Part shown: in pieces, positions 9,429 to 18,238 of the stretch | Layout: each line of letters begins with the position of its first letter | Position numbering within the stretch: the stretch's first letter is position 1 | Origin: Phytohabitans maris | GTDB lineage: Bacteria > Actinomycetota > Actinomycetes > Mycobacteriales > Micromonosporaceae | Assembly (NCBI RefSeq): GCF_031085175.1 | Contig: NZ_JAVHUY010000044.1 | Coordinates: 1-64,000, forward strand | Length of the DNA stretch: 64,000 bases | Reading direction: 5' to 3' | Notes under the pieces: model-generated | The model's input: the letters and a program-made list of their open reading frames with translations, nothing else | Databases searched by the model: none | Told to the model about the DNA's origin: nothing | Position numbers and translations under genes: made by a program

Positions 9429-9785
9429 CTACAGCGCGGCGAGGGAGCGGACGTAGTTCACCTGGTTGTGGATCTGCTGCACCTGCTCCTGCGTGGTCAC
9501 CGGGATGCGGGCCACGTACTGGTGGGGGCCGTTGGTGACCGTGACCTGCACCGTGCCGCGGTAGGTCGTCTGCTTTACCAGCAGGAAGAGCAGGCTGAAG
9601 ACGGTCAGCACGCAGAACCCCAGCACCGCCGCCACGATCGCCCAGGTCGGCGTCTTCTGCTCGGTCTGCCAGTAGTCGGTGACCTGCCAGGTGGAGTGGG
9701 CCAGCGGGATCTCGCCGGCCGGGGTGCGCACGGCCGTGGGTGTCACCGCGATCTCGCCGATGAGGGCGACCACGGGGTCGCTCAC
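9429..9785 (-). CDS. Single-TM membrane protein of unknown function
   Basis: 118 aa, no known domain recognised. About 55 polar residues are followed by one membrane helix (TWAIVAAVLGFCVLTVFSLL) and an extracytoplasmic beta-rich tail with VQVTVTNGPHQYVARIPV. GTG 9785 overlaps the SURF1 stop (GTGA), so the two are translationally coupled and probably functionally linked. It may assist membrane-complex assembly beside SURF1, but that is only context. Confidence 0.75.
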   Translation of the reverse strand: MSDPVVALIGEIAVTPTAVRTPAGEIPLAHSTWQVTDYWQTEQKTPTWAIVAAVLGFCVLTVFSLLFLLVKQTTYRGTVQVTVTNGPHQYVARIPVTTQEQVQQIHNQVNYVRSLAAL

Positions 9786-10513
9786 GCGTTCAGCAATTCG
9801 GTGCGGTCCGCCGGCTCCTGCTTGGGATGCGCCTCGCGGTAGACCATCCAGCCGAAGCCGGCCACGGCCAGCGCCGCGAAGAGCCACCACTGCAGCACGT
9901 ACCCGGCGTTCTGCCAGGAGTTTTCGTGCCGGACGGTGACCTCGGTGAAACCGTTCGCGGGCTCCTCGGTCAGCACGTACCCGCCGTACAGGGGGTAGGG
10001 GAGCTCCTCGCCGAGCCGGGCGATGCCGATCCGGCGTACCTCGATCTTGCCCTCGCGGCGGGTCACCGAGTCGGGCCGGCTCTCGCTCACGTGCAGCCGT
10101 CCCACCACGGTCACCTCGCCGGTGGGAGGCGCCGGCACCTTCGGCATCGCGATGGCCCCACCCGGCGCCGGCGGCACCCAGCCCCGGTCGACCAGGACCG
10201 CCGGCCCCTCGGTGCGGACCAGCGGCGTGACCACCTCGAAGCCGACCGTGCCGTCGACCGTGCGGCCGCGGACCAGGATCTCGTTCGTCGGGTCGTACTG
10301 CCCGGTGACGGTGACCCGGGTCCAGGCCGCGGGCACCTCCTCCGGAAGCGGAACCGGCGCGACCCGTGACGACTCATCGATCCGTTCGTTGGTCGCACTG
10401 CGCTCCTGGTACCGATGCAGCTGCCAGTTGCCCAGCATCACCATGACGACGGCCGCCACGCCGACGAGGGCGGCAAAGCCCAGCCAGCGGGGGGTCAGGA
10501 GGAACCGGTACAC
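9782..10513 (-). CDS. SURF1 family protein (cytochrome oxidase assembly)
   Basis: 243 aa with the SURF1 layout: TM helix at about 12-34 (RWLGFAALVGVAAVVMVM) followed by LGNWQLHRYQER, a large external domain with VLVDRGWVPP and YVLTEEPA, and a second TM near residues 205-225 with HENSWQNAGYVLQWW just before it. SURF1 proteins help insert haem a into cytochrome c oxidase subunit I. The clear family motifs W-Q..R and LVDRGWVP support the call. First gene of a pair with the coupled one-TM protein; divergent from cobB. Confidence 0.92.
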   Translation of the reverse strand: MYRFLLTPRWLGFAALVGVAAVVMVMLGNWQLHRYQERSATNERIDESSRVAPVPLPEEVPAAWTRVTVTGQYDPTNEILVRGRTVDGTVGFEVVTPLVRTEGPAVLVDRGWVPPAPGGAIAMPKVPAPPTGEVTVVGRLHVSESRPDSVTRREGKIEVRRIGIARLGEELPYPLYGGYVLTEEPANGFTEVTVRHENSWQNAGYVLQWWLFAALAVAGFGWMVYREAHPKQEPADRTELLNA

Positions 10514-10581
10514 AGCACGAGGCTACTCGTGTGATCTCAGGCACTACGCTGGTCCCGGCCGTTTGTGGGGAGGAGACGTCG

Positions 10582-12078
10582 ATGACCGCCGTACCGCGCG
10601 TGGTGGTGAGCGCGCCATCGTCCGGGCACGGCAAGACGGCGGTCGCCGTCGGCCTCCTCGCGGCGCTCGCCGCCCGAGGCATGCGCGCCGCCGGGTTCAA
10701 GATCGGACCGGACCACACCGACGCCGCGTACCTGGGGCTCGCCGCCGGCCGCCCCGGCCGCAACCTCGACCCCCGGCTGGTCGGCTCGGCCCGGGTCGCC
10801 CCGCTCTTCGCCCACGGTGCCAGCGGCGCCGACATCGCGGTGCTGGAAGGCACGATGGGGCTCTTCGACAGCCTCACCGGCCGCGCCGACTCGCACTCCA
10901 CCGCCGGCGTCGCCGCCACGCTGCGCGCGCCGGTCATCCTCGTCGTCGACGTCGGCGCGATGGGCCAGTCGGTCGCCGCGCTGGTGCACGGCTTCCGGGC
11001 GTACGACGAGGTGCTGTGGCTCGGCGGCGTGATCCTCAACCGGGTCGCCTCCGACCGCCACGAGCAGCTGCTGCGGGAGGCGCTCGACGACATCGGCGTG
11101 CCCGTGCTCGGCGCGCTGCGCCGCCGCGACCTGCCCGCCGCGCTGCCGTCCCGGCACGACGGCGTGGTGCCGGTCGTGCACCGCAGCGTGGAGGCGGGCC
11201 GCGGTGTGCGGCGGCTGGGCGAGGGCATCGCCGGCGCCGTCGACCTCGACCGCCTGGTCGGGCTCGCCCGTTCCGCGCCCCAGCTCGGCGTGGAGCCGTG
11301 GACCGCGCGCGGGGAGAGCCCCGCCGTCGCGGTCGGGCGCCGTCCGGTCGTCGCGCTCGCCGGCGGTCCGACGATCTCCTACTCGTACGCGGAGACCGCC
11401 GAGCTGCTCACCGCCGCCCGCGCCCACGTCGTGCCGGTCGACCCGCTGCGCGACGAGCACCTCCCGGAGGGGACCGACGCGCTGGTGATCGGCGGCGGCC
11501 TGCCCGAGTCGTACGCGGAGGAGCTTTCCGCCAACCGTCGACTGTGTACCGAGGTGGCCGAGCTGGCCCAGGCCGGCCGCCCGGTGATCGCCGAAGGGGC
11601 GGGGGCGCTCTGGCTGGCCCGCGAGTTCGACGGCCGGCCGATGTGCGGGGTCGTCGAGGCCACCGGCATGAGCACCGACCAGATCGTGGTCGGCTACCGC
11701 GAGGCGACCGCCCGCGCCTCCACGCCGGTGGCCCAGCTCGGCACCCGGATGGTCGGCTACAAGCAGCACCGCGGCGTGCTCAACCCGCGCGCCGGCCAGA
11801 CCCCCGCCTGGACCTGGGGCGGCAGCACCCCCGAGGGCTTCGTGTGGCGGCGGGTGCACGCCTCCCAGCTCATGCTCCACTGGGCCGGCGCCCCCGAGAT
11901 CGCCCACCGGCTCGTGGCGGCGGCCGCGCCGGCGGAGACCGCCCCCGAATCGCTGGGCGCGGCGACCGTTTCCGCCTCCCTGGGTGCGGAGACGGCGGAG
12001 CTGCCCGCCCAGCCCGGCCCGGCCGCGGTGCCGGACGCTCAGCCACCTGTCAGCCCGAGCGGTGAGGTTCAACAGTGA
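10582..12078 (+). CDS. cobB: Cobyrinate a,c-diamide synthase (CobB/CbiA)
   Basis: 498 aa. The N-terminal dethiobiotin-synthetase-like domain has the P-loop SAPSSGHGKT at 10-19, IGPDHTD and LEGTMGLFDS. The C-terminal half is a glutamine-amidotransferase domain with GGGLPESYAEEL and the late His in VHASQLMLHW. Such enzymes amidate cobyrinate carboxylates using glutamine and ATP. Oddity: where the family has E-C-[GA]-G, this protein reads E338-G-A-G, so the glutaminase nucleophile Cys is Gly339. GGGGAGGAG precedes ATG 10582. The tail (about 450-498) is low-complexity Ala/Pro. The gene overlaps the next by GTGA. Confidence 0.9.
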   Translation: MTAVPRVVVSAPSSGHGKTAVAVGLLAALAARGMRAAGFKIGPDHTDAAYLGLAAGRPGRNLDPRLVGSARVAPLFAHGASGADIAVLEGTMGLFDSLTGRADSHSTAGVAATLRAPVILVVDVGAMGQSVAALVHGFRAYDEVLWLGGVILNRVASDRHEQLLREALDDIGVPVLGALRRRDLPAALPSRHDGVVPVVHRSVEAGRGVRRLGEGIAGAVDLDRLVGLARSAPQLGVEPWTARGESPAVAVGRRPVVALAGGPTISYSYAETAELLTAARAHVVPVDPLRDEHLPEGTDALVIGGGLPESYAEELSANRRLCTEVAELAQAGRPVIAEGAGALWLAREFDGRPMCGVVEATGMSTDQIVVGYREATARASTPVAQLGTRMVGYKQHRGVLNPRAGQTPAWTWGGSTPEGFVWRRVHASQLMLHWAGAPEIAHRLVAAAAPAETAPESLGAATVSASLGAETAELPAQPGPAAVPDAQPPVSPSGEVQQ

Positions 12079-12653
12079 CCGGACACGTCGCGGTGCGGCG
12101 GTTTCCGTCGTTGACCGTGTCGACCCCGCGCGTCCTCGTACGCCCGGTGGACCTCGCCGACGCCAAGGCGGTCACCGAGGTCTTCATGGACAAGCAGACC
12201 CAGCGGTGGCTGCCGTTCCCGCGCGAGTTCGGGCAGATCGAGGGCATCGCCTGGTGCACCGAGACCGCCCAGGAGCGGCGCGACAGCGGCAACGGCGACC
12301 ACTACGCCGTGGTCCGCCGCGAGGACGACCGGCTCGTCGGGTGCCTCTGGACCAAGCGCACCGACTGGGTCGCCCGGGTCACCGAGGTGTCGTACGCGAT
12401 CGCCCCGGACACCCGCGGCTTCGGCGTGGCCGCCGAGGCGGTCGACGCGCTCGCCATCGCGCTGCTGCTGGAGCATGGCTTTCAGCGGGTCGAGCTGCGG
12501 GTGGCGCCGGGCAACACCGCGTCCCGCCGGGTCGCCGAGAAGGCCGGCTTCACGTACGAGGGCCTGCTCCGCAACGCCGGCCACGTACACAGCGGCCGGG
12601 TCGACCTGGAGGTCTGGTCCCTCGTGAAGGCCGACCTCCACTCCGGCTCCTGA
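12075..12653 (+). CDS. GNAT family N-acetyltransferase (RimJ/RimL type)
   Basis: 192 aa. N-terminal STPRVLVRPVDLADA is the first strand-helix of RimJ/RimL-like GNATs. The acetyl-CoA loop lies in APDTRGFGVAAEAVDAL, and LRVAPGNTASRRVAEKAGF is the classic C-terminal block. Likely acetylates a protein N-terminus or a small molecule; target unknown. Starts with GTG overlapping the cobB stop (GTGA), so it is coupled to cobB, although no role in corrin synthesis is known for such enzymes. Confidence 0.88.
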   Translation: MTGHVAVRRFPSLTVSTPRVLVRPVDLADAKAVTEVFMDKQTQRWLPFPREFGQIEGIAWCTETAQERRDSGNGDHYAVVRREDDRLVGCLWTKRTDWVARVTEVSYAIAPDTRGFGVAAEAVDALAIALLLEHGFQRVELRVAPGNTASRRVAEKAGFTYEGLLRNAGHVHSGRVDLEVWSLVKADLHSGS

Positions 12654-12682
12654 CCCCCGGGGCGGGACGTCCGCGGGAGCGG

Positions 12683-14827
12683 TCAGCGCAGGATCGACGC
12701 GGGCGGTGGGGTGAAGTTGCGCTTGGGCTTGCCCTTCAGGCCGTCGCGTAGCGTCTCGGCCACGGTGTTGACCGGCTTGAGCGACTGGCCGTCGCCCACC
12801 GCGTTGAACGGGTAGTCCGGGTCGGCGATGAACGAGGCCGCCGCCAGGTCCGGCGTCATGCCGACGAACCAGGCCGCGCGGGTCGAGTCGGTCGTACCGG
12901 TCTTGCCGGCCACCGGCCGCCCCACGATGCCGTACACGCCGGGCGCGGTCGACCAGCCGCCGCACGAGCCGCGCGCCGCGCCGTAGCCGGTCACGCAGCG
13001 GGCCGCGTCCGCCGCCGCGCGGGCGACCGCCGGGGTGACCGCCTGCATGCAGCGCGGCTTGGCCACCTCGACACCCTTGTACGCGGCCTGCGAGCCGTCC
13101 GGCGCCGCGATCGAGAGCACGGGCAGCGCCTCGCAGTACTTGCCGTCGGCGGCCACCGTCGCGTACGCGTTCGCCATCTCCAGCGGCGTGACGTCCGAGA
13201 CGCCGAGCGTGAAGGCGCCCCAGCCGCGCGCCTTGGCCGGCGAGGCCTGGAGCTGGTCGATCTCGGTACGCCATTGCAGCCCCAGCCGCTCGGCCATGCG
13301 CACCGCCTTGTCCGCGCCGACCTTCTGCTCCAGCTGGACGAAGTACGTGTTCACCGACTTGCCGAAGCCGGACCACATCGCGTGCCGGCCGGTCATCGAG
13401 CCGGAGGCGTTCTGCGGGCACCACCGGCCACCGCAGCTGCCCGGCTCGCCGGGGCCGGCGAGGTACTGCGAGACGTACCGCTGCGGCGAGTAGAACGACG
13501 TCGTCATCGGCAGGCCGGCGTCGAGCGCGGCCAGCATGGTGAACATCTTGAACGTCGACCCCGCCTGGTAGCCGGGCATGTCGCCGCCGCCGAGCAGCGG
13601 GTTCACCGTGTTCGGGTAGTTGCCCGGGATGTCGCCTCGCTTGTTGGGGTCGGAGTGCGACCCGTTGTGCTTCTGGTCCAGCGAGTACGTGCGGTTGACC
13701 GCCATCGCCTTCACCTGGCCACTGCCGGGCTGGATGGCCACGACACCGAGCGCGAAGCGGCTGCTCTTGCCCTCCTTCTCCAGGACGTTCGTCTGCGCGC
13801 TGCGCTGGATCTTCGGGTCGAGCGTCGTGATGATCTTGTACCCGCCGCGGCGCAGCCGGTCCTCCCGCTCCTGCGCGCTGTTGCCGAACGCCTTCTGCGT
13901 GTTCCACCACGCCTTGAAGTAGTCGCAGAAAAAGCCCCAGTCGTTGTGCTTGTCGTCGACCGAGATGCAGTCGTTCGCCGGCGTCGTGAGGCGCAGCTTG
14001 ATCGGGCTGGACTTGGCCTTCTCCGCCTCGGCCGGCGTCGCGTACTTGAGCGCCACCATCCGGTCGATCACGTAGTTGCGCCGTTCGGTGGCCGCGCGCT
14101 TGTCCTGGCTCGCCGGGTCGTACGCGGTGGGCGCCTTGACCAGGCCGGCGAGCGTGGCCGCCTCGACCAGCGTGAGGTCCTTGGGGCGCTTGGAGAAGAA
14201 GACCTCGGACGCGGCGTAGATGCCGTACGCCCGGTGCCCGAAGTACGCCGAGTTGAGGTAGCGCTCCAGGATCTCCTGCTTGCTGATCTGCTTTTCCAGC
14301 TCGACCGCCAGCTTCATCTCGCGGACCTTGCGGGCGCTGGTCTGCTCGGTCGCCTGCTGCACCTCCAGCGGTGTCTTCGCGCTGTCCCGCAACGCCATGC
14401 GCACGTACTGCATGGTGAGTGTGGACGCACCCTGCTGCACCTCGCCGCCCTGGTGGTTGGCGACGAAGGCGCGGGCGATGCCCTTCGCGTCCACGCCGTT
14501 GTGCTCGTAGAAGCGCGAGTCCTCGGAGGCCACGATGGCCCGCTGGATGTTCACCGACATCTGGCCGATCGGCGTGTACTTGCGGTGTTCCTCGTAGAAC
14601 ATCGTGATCAGCGTCTTGCCGTCGGCCGCGTACACGTAGGTGGTCTGTGCCGGCGGGGTCGCGTCCAGCACGGAGGGCAGGTCGCCGACGAAGTCGGCGG
14701 CGGCCTTGGCCCCGATGCCACCCGCGGCGGCGATGGGGTAGGCGACGGCGGCAACGAGCACCCCGGCGATGAGCCCGGCGCGGACGAGGGGTGCCATCCG
14801 ATTGGTTGCGGAGAGTACGCGCTTCAT
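12683..14827 (-). CDS. Class A penicillin-binding protein (transglycosylase-transpeptidase)
   Basis: 714 aa, membrane-anchored peptidoglycan synthase. One TM helix near 12-35 (VRAGLIAGVLVAAVAYPIAA) is followed by the GT51 domain with EDSRFYEHNGVD and GASTLTMQYVRM, then the transpeptidase with STFK (SxxK), SVN (SxN) and KTGTT. All catalytic motifs are intact. The C-terminus is short (GKPKRNFTPPPAS), without PASTA domains. ATG 14827 is preferred over an upstream in-frame TTG. It sits between cobB-GNAT and cobC and is divergent from the latter, splitting the corrin genes. Confidence 0.93.
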   Translation of the reverse strand: MKRVLSATNRMAPLVRAGLIAGVLVAAVAYPIAAAGGIGAKAAADFVGDLPSVLDATPPAQTTYVYAADGKTLITMFYEEHRKYTPIGQMSVNIQRAIVASEDSRFYEHNGVDAKGIARAFVANHQGGEVQQGASTLTMQYVRMALRDSAKTPLEVQQATEQTSARKVREMKLAVELEKQISKQEILERYLNSAYFGHRAYGIYAASEVFFSKRPKDLTLVEAATLAGLVKAPTAYDPASQDKRAATERRNYVIDRMVALKYATPAEAEKAKSSPIKLRLTTPANDCISVDDKHNDWGFFCDYFKAWWNTQKAFGNSAQEREDRLRRGGYKIITTLDPKIQRSAQTNVLEKEGKSSRFALGVVAIQPGSGQVKAMAVNRTYSLDQKHNGSHSDPNKRGDIPGNYPNTVNPLLGGGDMPGYQAGSTFKMFTMLAALDAGLPMTTSFYSPQRYVSQYLAGPGEPGSCGGRWCPQNASGSMTGRHAMWSGFGKSVNTYFVQLEQKVGADKAVRMAERLGLQWRTEIDQLQASPAKARGWGAFTLGVSDVTPLEMANAYATVAADGKYCEALPVLSIAAPDGSQAAYKGVEVAKPRCMQAVTPAVARAAADAARCVTGYGAARGSCGGWSTAPGVYGIVGRPVAGKTGTTDSTRAAWFVGMTPDLAAASFIADPDYPFNAVGDGQSLKPVNTVAETLRDGLKGKPKRNFTPPPASILR

Positions 14828-14881
14828 CACTACCCAAAGGTAGGACAAAGGCCGTCAAGACATGATCTAAAGAGGCAAAAC

Positions 14882-15949
14882 ATGCCGGGCGTCGGAGCGG
14901 CGAAATCCTCGGTCATCCTGGAGGGCATGGATCTCGGTTTTCACGGCGACCTGGAAGTCGGGTCCGGCCTGGTCGACCTCGCGGTCAACGTGCGTCGGGC
15001 GCCGATGCCGCCGTGGCTGGCCGAACCGATCGCGGCGTCCCTCGCCGACCTCGCCGCCTACCCGGATCCGGCGCCGGCCACCGCCGCGGTCGCCGCCCGG
15101 CACGCCCGCCCGGCCGGCGAGGTGCTGCTCACCGCCGGAGCCGCGCAGGGCTTCGTACTGCTGGCGCAGGCGCTGCGTGGAGCACGGCGGGCGGTGGTCG
15201 TGCACCCGCAGTTCACCGAGCCGGAGGCGGCACTGCGGCAGGCCGGTCACGAGGTGACCCGGGTGGTGCTGCCGGAGGCGTCCGGCTTCGCACTCGACCC
15301 GGCGCTGGTACCCGACGACGCCGACCTCGTCTTCGTCGGCAACCCCACCAACCCGACCTCGGTCCTTCACCCGGCGGAGGCGGTCGCCGCCCTCGCCCGG
15401 CCGGGCCGGGTGCTGGTGGTGGACGAGGCGTTCGCGGACACGACCGGCGAGGTCGAGTCGCTGGCCGAGCGGCGTGACCTGCCCGGGCTCGTCGTCGTGC
15501 GCAGCCTCACCAAGACCTGGGGGCTGGCCGGCCTCCGGATCGGCTACCTGCTCGGCCCCGCCGACCTGCTCGCCCGGCTCGCCGCCGTACAACCACTGTG
15601 GGCCGTCGCCACGCCCGCGCTCGCCGCGGCGGCCGCGTGCGCCAGCCCGGTCGCGGTCGCGGCCGAGCGGGAGATCGCCGCCGCGCTCGCCGCCGACCGC
15701 GACCACCTGGTGGCCGCCCTCCGCGACGTCCCCGGCGTCCGGGTGGAGGGGCGGCCGGCGTCGTCGTTCGTCCTGGTCAGAATCTCCGGCGGCGGCCGCG
15801 TCCGGCAAGCCCTTCGAGACCTCGGGTACGCGGTGCGGCGCGGCGACACCTTCCCCGGGCTGGGCGCCGACTGGCTGCGGATCGCGGTGCGAGACACTGC
15901 GGTCACCGATGGTTTCGTCTCGGCCCTGCGCAAGACGATGGAGGCGTGA
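14882..15949 (+). CDS. cobC: CobC-type PLP-dependent aminotransferase (L-threonine-phosphate decarboxylase-like)
   Basis: About 355 aa, fold-type I PLP enzyme of the actinobacterial CobC group. FHGDLEVGSGLVDLAVNVR is the family start; GNPTNPTS binds the cofactor; SLTKTWGLAGLRIGYL carries the PLP lysine. Predicted to make the aminopropanol phosphate arm of cobalamin. AAAGAGG at 14869-14875 favours ATG 14882. ATG 14927, with GGAGG only 2 bases away, would give 340 aa. Its stop shares one base with the cobT start, so cobC-cobT-siroheme synthase form a coupled operon. Confidence 0.85.
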   Translation: MPGVGAAKSSVILEGMDLGFHGDLEVGSGLVDLAVNVRRAPMPPWLAEPIAASLADLAAYPDPAPATAAVAARHARPAGEVLLTAGAAQGFVLLAQALRGARRAVVVHPQFTEPEAALRQAGHEVTRVVLPEASGFALDPALVPDDADLVFVGNPTNPTSVLHPAEAVAALARPGRVLVVDEAFADTTGEVESLAERRDLPGLVVVRSLTKTWGLAGLRIGYLLGPADLLARLAAVQPLWAVATPALAAAAACASPVAVAAEREIAAALAADRDHLVAALRDVPGVRVEGRPASSFVLVRISGGGRVRQALRDLGYAVRRGDTFPGLGADWLRIAVRDTAVTDGFVSALRKTMEA

Positions 15950-16986
15950 TGATCGACGGCATCTCCCCGCTCGACGAGCCGGCGATGGAGGCGGCCCGGG
16001 CGCTGCACGCGCGGCTCACCAAGCCGGCCGGCTCGCTCGGCGCGCTGGAGGAGCTTTCCGTGCGCCTGGCCGGGCTGGCCGGCGAGTGCCCGCCCCCGCT
16101 GCCCGAGCCGGCCGCGGTCGCCGTCTTCGCGGGCGACCACGGCGTGCACGCCCAGGGTGTGTCCCCCTGGCCGCAGGAGGTCACCGGCCAGATGGTGGCC
16201 AACTTCCTGGCCGGCGGCGCGGTCGTCAACGCGTTCGCCCGGCAGATCGGCGCCTCGGTCACGGTGGTGGATGTCGGCGTCCTGGACGACCTCGGGGAGG
16301 GACCCGGGCTGGTCACCGCCAAGGTGCGCGCCGGTACGCGGGACATGACCGCGCAGCCCGCGCTCACCCGCGACGAGGTCTGCGCCGCGCTGGAGGCCGG
16401 TGCGCGGGTTGCGTTCACGCTTGTCGACGAGGGCGCGCGGGCGCTGGTCACCGGCGACATGGGGATCGCCAACACGACGCCGGCGGCCGCCCTGATCGCG
16501 GCGTTCACCGGCTGCGACGCGGACACGGTGACCGGGCGGGGCACGGGCATCGACGACCACCGGTACGCCCGGAAGGTGGCCGTGGTCCGCGCCGCGCTGG
16601 AGGCGCACGAGCCCGACCCGGCCGACCCGGTGGGCGTGCTGGCGGCGGTCGGCGGGCTGGAGCACGCCGCGATCGCCGGCTTCATCCTCGGCGGCGCCTC
16701 CCGCCGGGTACCCGTGATCCTCGACGGGGTGATCGCGGTGTCGGCCGCGCTCGCCGCCGCCGCCCTGGCCCCCGACGCGGTCGGCGCGATGGTCGCCGGC
16801 CACCGCTCGGCCGAGCCGGGCGCGACGGTGGCCCTGGCCCACCTCGGCCTCGAACCCCTCATCGACCTCGGCATGCGGCTCGGCGAAGGTACCGGCGCGG
16901 TGCTGGCGGTGCCGATCGTGGCGAGCGCGGTGCGGGTGCTGCACGAGGTCGCGACGTTCGACTCCGCGGGAGTGTCCGAGAAGTGA
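15949..16986 (+). CDS. cobT: Nicotinate-nucleotide:dimethylbenzimidazole phosphoribosyltransferase
   Basis: 345 aa. CobT transfers phosphoribose from nicotinate mononucleotide to DMB, giving alpha-ribazole phosphate for the lower cobalamin ligand. Visible motifs: KPAGSLGALEEL, VFAGDHGVHAQGVSPWP, VTGDMGIANTTP, GRGTGIDDH and the catalytic RLGEGTGA near the C-terminus (Glu base). Length and motifs are complete. Starts by TGATG overlap with cobC and ends by GTGA overlap with the next gene. Confidence 0.95.
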   Translation: MIDGISPLDEPAMEAARALHARLTKPAGSLGALEELSVRLAGLAGECPPPLPEPAAVAVFAGDHGVHAQGVSPWPQEVTGQMVANFLAGGAVVNAFARQIGASVTVVDVGVLDDLGEGPGLVTAKVRAGTRDMTAQPALTRDEVCAALEAGARVAFTLVDEGARALVTGDMGIANTTPAAALIAAFTGCDADTVTGRGTGIDDHRYARKVAVVRAALEAHEPDPADPVGVLAAVGGLEHAAIAGFILGGASRRVPVILDGVIAVSAALAAAALAPDAVGAMVAGHRSAEPGATVALAHLGLEPLIDLGMRLGEGTGAVLAVPIVASAVRVLHEVATFDSAGVSEK

Positions 16987-18221
16987 GCAGTCCGTACCCA
17001 CTCGCCCTGCTGCTCCAGGGGCGCCGCGTGCTCGTCGTCGGCGGCGGCGCGGTCGCCACGCGGCGGGTGCCCGCGCTGCTCGACGCGGGCGCGCGGGTCG
17101 AGGTGGTCAGCCCGCACCTCACCCCGGCCCTGCGCGCGCTGGCCGACGCGGGGCGGGTGGCGTGGAGCGAGCGGCGCTTCCAGGCCTCCGATGTGGACGG
17201 TGCCTGGCTGGTACAGGTGGCGGTCGACGACCCGGCCGCCGCGGCGGCGGTGAGCGCTGCGGCCCTGGAGCGGCGGGTCTTCTGCGTCCGCGCGGACGAC
17301 CGGCACGCGGCCACCGCCTGGACCCCGGCGACCACCCGGCACGGCGCGGTCACCGTCGCGGTCACCGCCGGCGGCGACCCGCCCCGGGCCGTGGTGATCC
17401 GGGACGCGATCCGCGAGGGCCTGCTCGACGGCACGCTGCCCGGCTGCGCGGTGCCGTCGCCGGCGGGCGCGTCCGCTCCGGCCCGGGAGGTGGTCGGCGG
17501 CGGGCGGGTCGTGCTGATCGGCGCGGGTCCGGGCGACCCGGAGCTGATCACGGTCAAGGGGCGGCGGCTGCTGGCCGAGGCCGACGTGGTGGTCGCCGAC
17601 CGGCTGGTGCCCGGGCTGCTGCTGGACGAGCTCCGGCCCGAGGTGGAGCTGGTCGACGCCTCCAAGATCCCGTACGGGCCGGCCAAGGCCCAGGAGGAGA
17701 TCAACCGCATCCTCGTCGAGCGGGCCGCCGCCGGCCTGATGGTGGTGCGGCTCAAGGGCGGCGACCCGTACGTCTTCGGCCGCGGCGGCGAGGAGGCGAT
17801 CGCCTGCGCCCGGGCCGGCGTACCGGTGACGGTGGTGCCCGGCGTGACCAGCTCGGTGGCGGCGCCCGCGGTGGCCGGCATCCCGGTGACCCACCGGGGA
17901 GTGGCGCACGAGTTCACCGTGGTGAGCGGCCACGTCGCCCCGGACGACCCGTCGTCGCTGGTGGACTGGCCAGCCCTGGCCCGGCTGCGCGGCACGCTCG
18001 TGGTGCTGATGGGCCTGAAGAACCTGCCCAGGATCGCCGCCACGCTGCTGGCCCACGGCCGGGCCCCGGAGACGCCCGCGGCGGTGGTGCAGGAGGGTAC
18101 GACCGGCGCGCAGCGCTCGCTCCGCACCACGCTGGCCGAGGTCGCCTCCGAGACCGCCGCGGCCGGCTTCCGCCCTCCGGCGATCGTGGTGGTCGGCGAG
18201 GTCGTCGGCATCCTCGACTGA
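16983..18221 (+). CDS. cobA: Fused siroheme synthase: precorrin-2 dehydrogenase + uroporphyrinogen-III C-methyltransferase
   Basis: 412 aa. Residues 1-150 form an NAD-dependent precorrin-2 dehydrogenase-like domain with VLVVGGGAVATRR. Residues about 170-412 are the SAM-dependent uroporphyrinogen-III methyltransferase with VVLIGAGPGDPELITVKG, VVADRLVP and VRLKGGDPYVFGRGGEE. It makes precorrin-2, the branch point to cobalamin and siroheme. This is CysG-like, but the linker (SPAGASAPAREVV) is short and I see no clear ferrochelatase extension. Last gene of the cobC operon; GTG 16983 overlaps the cobT stop. The symbol cysG would be equally defensible. Confidence 0.9.
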   Translation: MSSPYPLALLLQGRRVLVVGGGAVATRRVPALLDAGARVEVVSPHLTPALRALADAGRVAWSERRFQASDVDGAWLVQVAVDDPAAAAAVSAAALERRVFCVRADDRHAATAWTPATTRHGAVTVAVTAGGDPPRAVVIRDAIREGLLDGTLPGCAVPSPAGASAPAREVVGGGRVVLIGAGPGDPELITVKGRRLLAEADVVVADRLVPGLLLDELRPEVELVDASKIPYGPAKAQEEINRILVERAAAGLMVVRLKGGDPYVFGRGGEEAIACARAGVPVTVVPGVTSSVAAPAVAGIPVTHRGVAHEFTVVSGHVAPDDPSSLVDWPALARLRGTLVVLMGLKNLPRIAATLLAHGRAPETPAAVVQEGTTGAQRSLRTTLAEVASETAAAGFRPPAIVVVGEVVGILD

Positions 18222-18238
18222 GCTAGCCGTCGACTGGG

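Noticed and set aside
12069-14858. 929-codon frame over the PBP gene
   Set aside because: Out of frame with the PBP, which has all class A motifs; this one has none.
13274-14881. Long upstream extension of the cobC frame
   Set aside because: It is antisense to the PBP gene; CobC family proteins start near FHGDLEV, matching ATG 14882 or 14927.
14828-14881. Cobalamin riboswitch ahead of cobC
   Set aside because: The gap is only ~54 bases and lacks B12-box-like sequence. None seen before cobB either.
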